Below are positions 27,737 through 35,639 of a stretch of DNA of 37,454 bases, in pieces. Under the pieces are notes generated by a model. That model saw only the letters and a list, made by a program, of their open reading frames with translations. It was not told where the DNA came from and did no database searches. Position 1 is the first letter of the stretch, and every line of letters starts with the position of its first letter. The stretch comes from Planctomicrobium piriforme (GTDB taxonomy: Bacteria > Planctomycetota > Planctomycetia > Pirellulales > UBA1268). The stretch covers positions 1 to 37,454 of the forward strand of contig CAMBUD010000020.1 in assembly GCA_945871035.1 (NCBI GenBank). Reading direction: 5' to 3'. A program made the position numbers and the translations under genes.

Positions 27737-28809
27737 GTCGTCTTAAAGTTGCAGTCATTGGTTGTGGGCATCTGGGCTCCATCCATGCGCGACTGCTGGC
27801 TGCACGCAGTGATGTCGAACTCGTGGCTGTTGTTGATCCATCGGCTTCAGCCCGTGATCGCGTTGCGCAGGCCTCTGGCTGCGCGGCTTTGGCAGAGCCT
27901 AGCGCTGTGATTGGCCAAGCTTCTGCTGTGATTGTGGCCGCTCCCACTGGCCTGCACGCCAGCGTTTCCTTGCCGCTTTTGGAGGCGGGTGTGGATCTTC
28001 TGATCGAGAAGCCCATTGCGGCTACTGTCGAGGAAGCGCGATCCATTGTTGTTGCTGCCCGGCGTTTCGGTCGCGTTGTTGCCGTGGGGCATGTCGAGCG
28101 TTTTAACCCGGCTTGGTGTTTGGCGGTGGAACAGGCTGGGGCGATTCGAGCGATGGAATCAGCACGCCTGTCACCGTTCTCATTCCGTTCGATGGATGTT
28201 GGGGTTGTTTTTGACCTCATGATCCACGACATCGATCTGGTGCTTTCGCTTGAGCCGGGCCGCATTGAGCGGATTGAGGCCCACGGCATCGCCGCTACGG
28301 GTGGGCACGAAGACATGGTTCGCGCTCGGCTCACATTCTCATCGGGATTTATTGCCGATCTGTCGGCATCACGCATCCACCCAACGCCGCACAGATCAGT
28401 CTCGCTCTGGTCGAGTGAACGGCTTGTTTCCGTCGACTTCACAGCCAAAACAGTTGAGGTCATTGCTCCATCGGAGGCCGTCTGCAGTGGGAAGTTTATT
28501 GCCTCAGAGGTGCCCCCAGAGCAGCATGCAGCTCTCAAGGGTTCATTCTTCAACGAGATTCTGCCAAGAAAAACGCTGGCTGTTCCCGAAGCCAATGCCC
28601 TTGTGCGCGAGCACGATGATTTTCTTGATGCGATCCGATCGGGTCGGCCTCCACAGGTGCCTGCAACAGCTGGGGCAGCCGCACTTGAGATTGCCGCACG
28701 GATAATCGACTCGTTGGCCTGTGTGCGGTTTGGTTCAGCCAGTCCCATGCCTGCGGTGTTGAGCGGAACGGGCACGAGGCCGATTTTTCCGCTCCGCAAA
28801 ACCGGTTGA
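27733..28809 (+). CDS. Gfo/Idh/MocA-family NAD(P)-dependent oxidoreductase (possible GnnA)
   Basis: The 358-residue dehydrogenase has an N-terminal Rossmann fold (VAVIGCGHLGSIHARLL), the family EKP motif (LIEKPIAATVEEA), GHVERFNPAW, and the C-terminal substrate domain with MIHDIDLVLSL. ATG 27733 overlaps the lpxA stop by 4 bases and has a strong AGGAGGG just upstream, so coupling to lpxA is clear. In Acidithiobacillus and Leptospira a Gfo/Idh/MocA enzyme next to lpxA, GnnA, oxidises UDP-GlcNAc at C3 so that GnnB can aminate it, giving amide-linked lipid A. That role is plausible here, but no GnnB-like transaminase lies in the window. A different UDP-sugar oxidation is equally possible. Confidence 0.85.
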   Translation: MSRLKVAVIGCGHLGSIHARLLAARSDVELVAVVDPSASARDRVAQASGCAALAEPSAVIGQASAVIVAAPTGLHASVSLPLLEAGVDLLIEKPIAATVEEARSIVVAARRFGRVVAVGHVERFNPAWCLAVEQAGAIRAMESARLSPFSFRSMDVGVVFDLMIHDIDLVLSLEPGRIERIEAHGIAATGGHEDMVRARLTFSSGFIADLSASRIHPTPHRSVSLWSSERLVSVDFTAKTVEVIAPSEAVCSGKFIASEVPPEQHAALKGSFFNEILPRKTLAVPEANALVREHDDFLDAIRSGRPPQVPATAGAAALEIAARIIDSLACVRFGSASPMPAVLSGTGTRPIFPLRKTG

Positions 28810-28871
28810 CAGGCGGTGATCGCCAGCCGTAAGCCCCAAGCAAAGTTGCCAAGGGCAGCGAGCCTTGGCCA

Positions 28872-30362
28872 TCAGGCCAAGTCACGGTCCTGAAACAAAA
28901 CCAGCGCAATTAAGAGAGCCACTGTTGCATACAGGCCGGCATAGAGCGCGGCCCAGCCCAGATAGCTCCACGGCACAGGCACACCGCCCACAACGGCAGC
29001 CTCAACGGTAAAGTGTTCGAGTACCGGAAGCACCGTCGCTAAAAGCTGTCCGACAAACCGCACAATCGCCAACTTACCCACACTCGATTGCACGATGAGG
29101 GGCACCAAATGGCCCAGAGCATAGACGGTGAAACAGATGATGAGATTGGGGACCATGCCCAGCCGCGTTGATACAGCAAGGCTGACGGATGCCAAGAGCA
29201 CTATCTCCAAAAAAGAGAGTACAAGCCCAGGCACGACAGTGATCATTTCGTCAGCGCAGTCGCGCCAGAGCGGCTCGACCTTGGCGCTCTCGCGGGCATC
29301 GTACACAACCTTCAGACTCGTGGTTGCCATCAGTACGCTGCCAAGAATGATAAAGATAAGCAGAGACACGAGAACCAATCCAGCAAATTTACCGAGGATA
29401 AACTGCCGTCGTGTGAGCGGCTTGGAGAGCACGGTGAGCGCCGTGCGTCCCTCGATTTCATCGGAGATCGACACGCTGGCCGTCCACATGACCACCAGCA
29501 GAGCCAGCACCTTTATGAGCGTGAGGCCACTGTCTTTGAGCATTTTTACGTCTTCCCCAAACGTGTTGTAGGGAATGACGACGAACACCAGCAGCAGGAA
29601 AAAGCCAACCACCAATGCCACCGCAAAGACCGGTTGAACGATCGCCTCTTTTGTGGTCGCTGAAGCGATCGCGGCTACTCGTTGCGAACCGAGCCGGAAC
29701 AGAGCGTAGAGGGCTGTGATGAGCAGCAGCGTGAGAGCCGTCCAAGGGAAAATGGCCACCTGCGGAAACTCCGGAACGAGTTGCCAGCGGAGGGTCAGGT
29801 GCACCGGTTGGTCGCTGCTCTGAGTGGCCTCCAGTTGTGTGCGAACTCCAAGAAACGGATTGGCTTTACCTTCGCCGCGACTCCAGACCCAAGGCTTTTG
29901 TGCGGACAATTCAATGTCCGGAACTTTTGCCAGTGCAAAGCCTTCGATGGGCTGCTGGGTGCGCACCACCACAGCGGCATCGCTCTCCATTTCAAGTGTC
30001 AAAATCTCCTGCGGTCGCACGTCGAGCACGATCTCCTGCAGAGCGGCATGCGGCGCAATGACCACTCGCGTGGATGCTCGATCAGCAGCGACCATGCGCA
30101 TCAGAGAGCGACCGATCTGCGGCAGGGGCACCAGCGGTGTGCCGGCGAGGGCAATTGCCGATAGCGTCAGCAGAAGCCAAGCAAACGGACCGAGAAATCC
30201 ATCTCCTAGGCTCGCCCGCGCTTCGGCGCCAGCGCGAGGCAATGCCAGCCTCAGCAAGCCCCAAGATGCCAGCACAACTACAACCGTCAGCAGCGCACCG
30301 ATACCGAGCAACCAAATCGGCGGTACGGCAATCAGCCAGCGATTAGCAAAAAGGGGAACCAT
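28872..30362 (-). CDS. ABC-2-type membrane permease, without adjacent ATPase
   Basis: Polytopic membrane protein of 496 residues. Two N-terminal helices (WLLGIGALLTVVVVLASWGLL; WLLLTLSAIALAGTPLV) precede a soluble beta-rich region of roughly 120 residues. About six more helices follow. Between helices lies ISDEIEGRTALTVLSKP with RRQFILGKF, the cytoplasmic coupling segment characteristic of ABC-2/NosY-type permeases. ATG 30362 is chosen because it avoids the overlap with the M16 gene that a start at 30479 would create; no clear Shine-Dalgarno supports either. It follows the two M16 genes by 49 bases and may share their transcript. No nucleotide-binding partner is near; cargo is unknown. Confidence 0.8.
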   Translation of the reverse strand: MVPLFANRWLIAVPPIWLLGIGALLTVVVVLASWGLLRLALPRAGAEARASLGDGFLGPFAWLLLTLSAIALAGTPLVPLPQIGRSLMRMVAADRASTRVVIAPHAALQEIVLDVRPQEILTLEMESDAAVVVRTQQPIEGFALAKVPDIELSAQKPWVWSRGEGKANPFLGVRTQLEATQSSDQPVHLTLRWQLVPEFPQVAIFPWTALTLLLITALYALFRLGSQRVAAIASATTKEAIVQPVFAVALVVGFFLLLVFVVIPYNTFGEDVKMLKDSGLTLIKVLALLVVMWTASVSISDEIEGRTALTVLSKPLTRRQFILGKFAGLVLVSLLIFIILGSVLMATTSLKVVYDARESAKVEPLWRDCADEMITVVPGLVLSFLEIVLLASVSLAVSTRLGMVPNLIICFTVYALGHLVPLIVQSSVGKLAIVRFVGQLLATVLPVLEHFTVEAAVVGGVPVPWSYLGWAALYAGLYATVALLIALVLFQDRDLA

Positions 30363-30411
30363 CAAGATGCACCAAGGATAATAAAACGGAATAAAACGGA
30401 CACTCGTCTGA

Positions 30412-31668
30412 TCAATCAACGCTCTGTGGAGGGGAATCGGCGGTGGACGGACCGGCAAGAACAGTGGAGGTGGGGCCATCCAGCCGCCATTTTTTTATCA
30501 CACGATGCAGATCGTCAAGTGTCAGTTTCTCAACAATCTGTAGGTTATCGGCCACTGATCGGTAGGTGCTAGAATGGGACCATTCAAGGCCCACGTCAAA
30601 TAGGCGTCGGCGGGGTCGTTCTCCAGCAAGTACAACCCGGCCTGCCAGTTTGTTGCGGGCTTGCGTGAATTCTTTGGCAGTCATTCCGTCGGTGCTCGCG
30701 CTGCGATAGATCTCCCGCATGCGGTCCAGTAGATCGGTCACGTCCGCGGCATCGCAGGAGAGTTGCGTGGTGAAAAGTCCGGCATCAAGAAAATCTTGAT
30801 GCTGGCAGGAGGCATGCTCGGCCTCGCCGGAATCAACAAGGGCCCAATAGAAACGGCTGCCGGAATCATCGCCGAGCACAACGGCCAGTAGCTTAGCAGC
30901 AAAGCGATCAGGATCGTTTTCAGATGGCCCACCCGACATGCTAACGGCATACTCCAGCGTAGCAGTCGGGCGAACGATGCGTGCAATCGATGGCTGCAGC
31001 ATCTGTGGTGGGGGCACACAGCGCGGCACGGTGGGCTGTGGCTCCCAGTCGCCGCAGAGCCGTTTGGCTGAGGCAACCAACGCAGGAAAGTCAACCGCTC
31101 CGGTGGCTGCTAAGACCAGATTGCCGGGACAATAGCGGCGCCGGTGGTAGTCGCGCATGCTCTCCACCGGAAGCGCTTGAATCGAAGCGACTGTCCCCAG
31201 CACGCTGCGGGCCAGAGGATGCGTGCCAAAAAAAGCCGCCCGGCATTGGTCATCAGCACCAAACGGCGGCTGATCATCGTACATCCGGATCTCCTCCAGA
31301 ATGACGAGTTTTTCAGTGATGAAGTCTTCCTCGCGCAGGGCTGGACGCATCATACGACCGAGCAGATCGGTGGCTTCCTGTTGCTGTGCCGGCAGCACGG
31401 TAGCGTAATAAACGGTGTCTTCCTCGTTGGTGAATGCGTTTGCGCTGGCACCCATCCAATCAAAACGACGATTGATTTCGTCCCCCGAGAGATCTTGGGT
31501 GCCCTTAAAGACCATGTGTTCCAAAAAGTGACTGGCACCCCATAAGTCATCCGATTCGTCGCGGGCGCCGGTTTTCACAAAGCAGCCGATGCTCGTGGAG
31601 AGAGCATCGTCGGTTACCTCCGCCACAATTTCCAAGCCGTTGTCGAGTTGTTCACGCAGAAACTTCAA
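30412..31668 (-). CDS. M16-family zinc peptidase, catalytic member of a pair
   Basis: Inverzincin metallopeptidase of the M16B (mitochondrial processing peptidase-like) type, 418 residues. The zinc motif is HFLEH at residues 47-51, with the downstream acidic region (ITEKLVILEEI) at the usual distance. The C-terminal non-catalytic half is present, but its Arg/Tyr motif region (GSRFYWALVDSGEAEH) seems changed. TTG 31668 is chosen: GGAGG lies 6 bases upstream on this strand and the protein then starts MKFLREQLDNGLEIV, as family members do. The frame is open to 31704. It overlaps the preceding M16 gene by 17 bases, so the two are probably coupled and form a heterodimer. Confidence 0.9.
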   Translation of the reverse strand: MKFLREQLDNGLEIVAEVTDDALSTSIGCFVKTGARDESDDLWGASHFLEHMVFKGTQDLSGDEINRRFDWMGASANAFTNEEDTVYYATVLPAQQQEATDLLGRMMRPALREEDFITEKLVILEEIRMYDDQPPFGADDQCRAAFFGTHPLARSVLGTVASIQALPVESMRDYHRRRYCPGNLVLAATGAVDFPALVASAKRLCGDWEPQPTVPRCVPPPQMLQPSIARIVRPTATLEYAVSMSGGPSENDPDRFAAKLLAVVLGDDSGSRFYWALVDSGEAEHASCQHQDFLDAGLFTTQLSCDAADVTDLLDRMREIYRSASTDGMTAKEFTQARNKLAGRVVLAGERPRRRLFDVGLEWSHSSTYRSVADNLQIVEKLTLDDLHRVIKKWRLDGPTSTVLAGPSTADSPPQSVD

Positions 31669-32914
31669 GCGGCACCTCCAGCGGTTCACGGCCGAGCGAT
31701 ACAACCGAAAGGTCTGCGGGAGGATTCTCCGCTAGCCACGCCTCGATTGAAGCCACACTCAACCGATCGTAGCGGTCGAGTTCCTCGGCGAGGGTACGCA
31801 CCTTGCCGAGATGGTACCACTGCCGTGCAATGGCTCCCGCTCGCGCAGCGCTCGACTCCTGTTGCAGAACAAGTCCACTCTTGGCTCGTGCTTTGACGCG
31901 ATCCAGTTCGGCTGCCTCAATCGTCCCCGGCAATCGATTGATTTCGACTCGCATGACATCGAGAGTTTCCTGTGCCCGCGCAGCGGTTGTGCCCGCATAG
32001 CAAAGAGCTGCCGCAAAATCACGCTGCGTCTGGTAGCCGGCAGAAACGCTGTAGCAGAGTCCGCGGCGCTCGCGGACTTCCGAGAACAGCCGCGAGCTTG
32101 AGCCACCACCCAAAATGGCAAGCGCCGCCGTTGATTCGTAGGACGTGTCATCGCGGTAGGGCGGGGCCGACCATGCCAGGGCAATGTGCGTTTGCTGCGA
32201 TTCGTGGGGCACATGACGAAAGCGTGCTCCGCGTGAACCCGTCACGACGCCTGCGGCGTCACCGGCCTGCCAATCGCCAAAGAGTTGTTTGATCTGGGTC
32301 ACAAAAGCGGTCCAGTCGATTCGGCCTGCGATGGCAATGATCGTGTTGTGCGGTCGCACATGGGATGCAACAAACAAACGCACGTCGTCAATGGCCAGCC
32401 GTTCAACATCAGCGGTGAGTCCTTCCGACGGCATGCCCCAGGGCGCAGGAAAGTGAATTTGTCGCAGCGCACTCATGGCGCGATGCGCGGGGTCGTCTTC
32501 AGTACCGGCTAGGTTTTGCAGCACCATCTGCCGGGCATTTTCTATCTGTTCTTCCTCGAGCAGCGGTCGCCGCAGGATGTCGGCATAGATGGGCAGGGCA
32601 TCTGAGAGTTGGCGGGCGACCATTGCACCAGAAAAACTGGCGTGGCTCGTGGAGACTGACTGGGCCCACTGCACGCCCGATCCTTCCAGATCCTCAACGA
32701 TTCCTCGACCGCTGCGACCACCGGCTCCCCGGAGCATCATCTCGCCAGCCAGAGTTGCTAAGCCACAGCGATTGGGGCCATCGTGCATGCCACCAGCCGG
32801 TGCATGAAACGCGATTGCTACCGATTCCAAGCTAGGGAGCGACTCTCCCAGCAACACGATGCCGTTGTCGAGTACCAGCGAGAAGAGTGTCTGCTTCACA
32901 AAAACTGCAACCAT
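31652..32914 (-). CDS. M16-family peptidase-like protein lacking the zinc motif
   Basis: The 420-residue product has the M16B two-domain fold, but the HxxEH position reads GLATLAGEMMLRG, so zinc binding and proteolysis are unlikely. The conserved C-terminal region SSRLFSEVRERRGLCYSV is well kept; it contains the Arg and Tyr that help position substrate in these enzymes. Together with the catalytic neighbour this gives a complementary pair as in bacterial M16B heterodimers and mitochondrial MPP alpha/beta. ATG 32914 is the first start in the frame with family similarity; no good Shine-Dalgarno is seen. A 36-base inverted repeat lies just upstream. First gene of the run M16 - M16 - ABC-2 permease. 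Confidence 0.9.
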   Translation of the reverse strand: MVAVFVKQTLFSLVLDNGIVLLGESLPSLESVAIAFHAPAGGMHDGPNRCGLATLAGEMMLRGAGGRSGRGIVEDLEGSGVQWAQSVSTSHASFSGAMVARQLSDALPIYADILRRPLLEEEQIENARQMVLQNLAGTEDDPAHRAMSALRQIHFPAPWGMPSEGLTADVERLAIDDVRLFVASHVRPHNTIIAIAGRIDWTAFVTQIKQLFGDWQAGDAAGVVTGSRGARFRHVPHESQQTHIALAWSAPPYRDDTSYESTAALAILGGGSSSRLFSEVRERRGLCYSVSAGYQTQRDFAAALCYAGTTAARAQETLDVMRVEINRLPGTIEAAELDRVKARAKSGLVLQQESSAARAGAIARQWYHLGKVRTLAEELDRYDRLSVASIEAWLAENPPADLSVVSLGREPLEVPLEVSA

Positions 32915-32931
32915 TCGATCGGACAGTGAAA

Positions 32932-32967
32932 CGATTCAAAAAAACGAACGCTTCGCCGTTTGAATCG
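32932..32967 (-). terminator. inverted repeat with T7 tract, between GNAT and M16 genes
   Basis: CGATTCAAA (32932-32940) and TTTGAATCG (32959-32967) form 9-base arms. Inside, read on the minus strand, lies CGAA-GCG-TTCG followed by seven T. This could end the GNAT transcript or form a hairpin in the leader of the M16 gene starting at 32914. Pattern only. Confidence 0.4.
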
Positions 32968-33070
32968 CTGAAATCAAAAGAATTGGACGGATAAACCTAA
33001 CCGTGGAGGGCAGTTGTGGAATCCGTTGCGACTCCTGGCTCCTGGCGATACAAGCCCCTCAGCCACTCCA

Positions 33071-33655
33071 CTAATAGGAAGCAAGTGCTGCTGCGCGTTG
33101 TTCGGCAGTGCCCTCCTCCACCACTTTGTACACGGTTCGCATCCGGCGAAAACCCAGACGCTGGTAAAGCCGCACTGCGCTGGCATTGTCTGCGGTTACC
33201 TCAAGGGATGCCTGCCGGCAACCCTGCCGCTGAAAACTGGCCAAGGCCTGCTGGATGAGGCAGGTGCCCAACTGCTTGCCGCGATGACCGGGAATAATAC
33301 CGATATTTTGAATAGAACCGACGCCCGCCCGATCAACAACCGCTTGAATCGTGCCACACCACTGCAAATCCTCGGGGGCACGCCCCCAGGCAATGAGCCA
33401 AGTTGCATCCGGTAAAAACCCAGCCTTGGCACGAATTTCTCTCATCAAACGCCGACAGCCCTCAAGGTTTCCAAGACAAGGAAAGACAATGGCATCGAGT
33501 TCATTGCAAAAGGCCCGGTATTTCGTGCGTGCATGCACATCCAAGAGGCCCTCGCTCCACGCCACAAATCGGTATCCAGGCGGCAAAACAGGAAGGTTTT
33601 GCGCCTCCTGAAGGTCGGCATCCATGCGAAACCGCTTGAAATAAACCGATTCCAT
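33071..33655 (-). CDS. GNAT-family N-acetyltransferase
   Basis: Acetyl-CoA-dependent acetyltransferase fold, 194 residues. The acetyl-CoA pyrophosphate loop is HRGKQLG within NIGIIPGHRGKQLGTCLI, followed by the beta strand and motif B region LEVTADNASAVRLYQRLGF, typical of GNAT. The N-terminal about 70 residues are less conserved and may form the substrate-specific part. ATG 33655 is chosen because GGAGA lies 6 bases upstream on this strand. Substrate is unknown: GNAT proteins act on amino acids, peptides, antibiotics or small amines. It diverges from the metal-transport operon and is 156 bases upstream of the M16 genes on the same strand. Confidence 0.88.
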   Translation of the reverse strand: MESVYFKRFRMDADLQEAQNLPVLPPGYRFVAWSEGLLDVHARTKYRAFCNELDAIVFPCLGNLEGCRRLMREIRAKAGFLPDATWLIAWGRAPEDLQWCGTIQAVVDRAGVGSIQNIGIIPGHRGKQLGTCLIQQALASFQRQGCRQASLEVTADNASAVRLYQRLGFRRMRTVYKVVEEGTAEQRAAALASY

Positions 33656-33784
33656 ACTGTCTCTCCGCAATGACTTCTCTGAGCCCTGACAATAAGATTG
33701 CTCTCGGATTTGGTCAATGCGCCGGTCAATCAGTTTTTTTAAGGCCCATTTTTATGCACTCCGAGCCCGCCTACCAACTGCAAT

Positions 33785-33816
33785 TGCCGCCCGCAGCAGC
33801 GGCAGGCTATATTTTT
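33785..33816 (+). promoter_or_regulatory. hairpin followed by T run in the leader of the metal-transport operon
   Basis: TGCCGC (33785-33790) pairs with GCGGCA (33799-33804) across an 8-base loop, followed by TATATTTTT (33808-33816), directly before the GAGG Shine-Dalgarno (33817-33820). The order hairpin, U-rich tail, ribosome site suggests a possible attenuator, but the stem is short and no alternative pairing was identified. Confidence 0.3.
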
Positions 33817-33829
33817 GAGGTATCAAAAA

Positions 33830-34804
33830 ATGTTTTTTGGCCCATCAAAAATGATGCATTTTCAAAGCAGGCAGCGTTGGCACCTGTTTTGGATCGGGGC
33901 AGCCATTGCGTGTTGGTGCTGGGCCGGCAGGGTGGGCGTCTCTGCGCCGCTTGCGCAACGGGCAGCCACGCCAGTTGTGGTGGCGACAACCACAATGGTT
34001 GCCGATCTTGTTCGGCAGGTGGGCGGCATGCGCATCACGGTGGACTGCCTGATGGCACCGGGGGTCGACCCGCATTCTTACAAGGCAACGCCTCGCGATA
34101 TCGATCGGCTCATGCGTGCTGATCTTGTGGTCGCTTCAGGTTTACACCTCGAAGGGAAGCTCTCCGATTTATTGTCGCGTTTGGAAAAGCGCGTGCCTGT
34201 GTTGATGGTGGCTGACGCATTGCCGCACGACAGACTGCTTGCCATCGGACCGGAACTCTACGATCCGCACGTTTGGTTCGATGCACAGTTGTGGAGTCTT
34301 TGTCCGGCCGTGGTTGCCGCTGCTCTGGAAAAAATCGATCCCAGTGGACAAGAGCACTATCGCTCACGAGCAGTTGCCTATGCCGCGAGCCTCGTAGCCC
34401 TCGACGCGAAATTGAGAGACCGCATCGCATCGATACCACAGCAGCAACGCGTGCTCGTTACGGCTCACGACGCCTTCCGCTATTTTGGCCGAGCGTACGG
34501 CCTCGAGGTGGTCGGCGTGCAGGGCACGAGTACCGAGAGCGAGGCCGGGCTCAACGATATCAACCGCTTGGTGGAGCTGGTTGTCTCGCGTCGAATCCCT
34601 GCTGTTTTTGTGGAAACGAGTGTGTCAGATCGCAATCTGATGGCCTTGCGTGAAGGAGCAATGGCCCACAGTCAGAAGGTCAAACTCGGTGGGCGACTCT
34701 ACTCCGATTCTCTGGGAACGGTGGCGAGTGGTGCGGACACACTGGCAAAGGCCCTGATCGCAAATGCTGAAACGATTGCCGTCGGTTTGTCAGAGGGGCA
34801 CTGA
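33830..34804 (+). CDS. metal ABC transporter substrate-binding protein, TroA/YtgA-like
   Basis: Cluster A-I periplasmic metal-binding protein of 324 residues that delivers Zn, Mn or Fe to the membrane complex. ATG 33830 has GAGG at 33817-33820 with a 9-base spacer. The N-terminus has basic residues then a hydrophobic segment ([14 protein letters not shown]), a signal peptide or anchor. The four metal ligands read as His82 (DPHSYK), His147 (DPHVWF), His213 (TAHDAF) and Asp293 (YSDSLG). The three-His one-Asp set matches Treponema TroA rather than the Mn-specific PsaA set with Glu. The segment TSTESEAG and [13 protein letters not shown] also look TroA-like. The ion cannot be fixed from sequence. 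First gene of a four-gene transporter operon. Confidence 0.92.
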   Translation: MFFGPSKMMHFQSRQRWHLFWIGAAIACWCWAGRVGVSAPLAQRAATPVVVATTTMVADLVRQVGGMRITVDCLMAPGVDPHSYKATPRDIDRLMRADLVVASGLHLEGKLSDLLSRLEKRVPVLMVADALPHDRLLAIGPELYDPHVWFDAQLWSLCPAVVAAALEKIDPSGQEHYRSRAVAYAASLVALDAKLRDRIASIPQQQRVLVTAHDAFRYFGRAYGLEVVGVQGTSTESEAGLNDINRLVELVVSRRIPAVFVETSVSDRNLMALREGAMAHSQKVKLGGRLYSDSLGTVASGADTLAKALIANAETIAVGLSEGH

Positions 34805-34847
34805 TGCTATCGCAAGCAGCAAAAAAAACGATGCACAAGCGTTCGCA

Positions 34848-35639
34848 ATGACACAAAACATTTCTTTGCCTGCCAGTGTGCCGCTGCTGGAATTCCACGA
34901 TGTAACGGTTGCCTACGGTCGCAGGCCTGTGCTGTGGAACATCGATTTATCGATCAACACGCCGTGCCTATTTGGAATCATTGGCCCCAACGGTGCTGGG
35001 AAAAGCACGCTCATCAAGGCCGCATTGGGGTTGGTGCCGCTGGCGGGAGGCGCAGTGCGTTACGAAGGGAAGCAGCTGTCTGGACTGCGTGCCCGCGTTG
35101 GTTATGTTCCCCAACGCGAGACGGTTGACTGGGATTTTCCGGTCAGCGTTTTGGACGTTGTGCTGATGGGAACCTACGCCCGACTGGGCTGGTTTCGTCG
35201 TCCCAGCTTGCACGAGCGGCAGTTGGCCCGGGAGTGCCTCGCCCGCGTTGGGCTGAGCGATCTGGCGGAGCGACAGATCGGCCGGCTCTCTGGTGGGCAG
35301 CAACAGCGCGTGTTTCTAGCAAGAGCTTTGGCCCAGCAGGCTGATTTTTATTTTCTTGACGAACCGATGGCGGGCGTCGATGCACGGTCGCAGGAGCGGA
35401 TTTTTACAGTGCTCTCTGAGTTGCGTGCAGCTGGCAAGCTCGTTGTTGTCGTGCACCACGACTTGCGCACTGCAGCCGAGTGGTTTGATTCAGTTGCACT
35501 GATTGACATGCGACTGGTGGCCAGCGGCCCAACAGCCAGCGTGCTCACCCCAAGCAATCTGCAAAGCACCTACGCCGGGCATCTCGACATTCTGGATGAA
35601 CTCGGCCGGGCGGTTGAGCAGGGAGGCCGAACGCTGTGA
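34848..35639 (+). CDS. metal ABC transporter ATP-binding protein, TroB/YtgB-like
   Basis: Nucleotide-binding subunit, 263 residues. Motifs: Walker [11 protein letters not shown]-loop [12 protein letters not shown] (the VDWDFP form is typical of Mn/Zn/Fe importers of the ABC-3 permease family), signature LSGGQQQR, Walker B FYFLDEP and H-loop VVHHD. ATG 34848 gives [19 protein letters not shown]; the frame is open upstream to 34764, within the end of the preceding gene, but that part has no ABC similarity. It starts 43 bases after the binding protein gene, and its stop overlaps the next start (GTGA at 35636-35639). An A8 tract at 34821-34828 lies just upstream. Confidence 0.94.
   Translation: MTQNISLPASVPLLEFHDVTVAYGRRPVLWNIDLSINTPCLFGIIGPNGAGKSTLIKAALGLVPLAGGAVRYEGKQLSGLRARVGYVPQRETVDWDFPVSVLDVVLMGTYARLGWFRRPSLHERQLARECLARVGLSDLAERQIGRLSGGQQQRVFLARALAQQADFYFLDEPMAGVDARSQERIFTVLSELRAAGKLVVVVHHDLRTAAEWFDSVALIDMRLVASGPTASVLTPSNLQSTYAGHLDILDELGRAVEQGGRTL

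Noticed and set aside
27525..28799. 424-codon open frame on the minus strand
   Set aside because: It lies opposite the well-supported Gfo/Idh/MocA gene and the end of lpxA, is Ser/Arg/Thr-rich low-complexity, and shows no domain; it is a by-product of GC-rich codon use.
33670..34122. 150-codon plus-strand open frame
   Set aside because: Overlaps the TroA-like gene in another frame and is Cys/His/Gly-rich without a domain.
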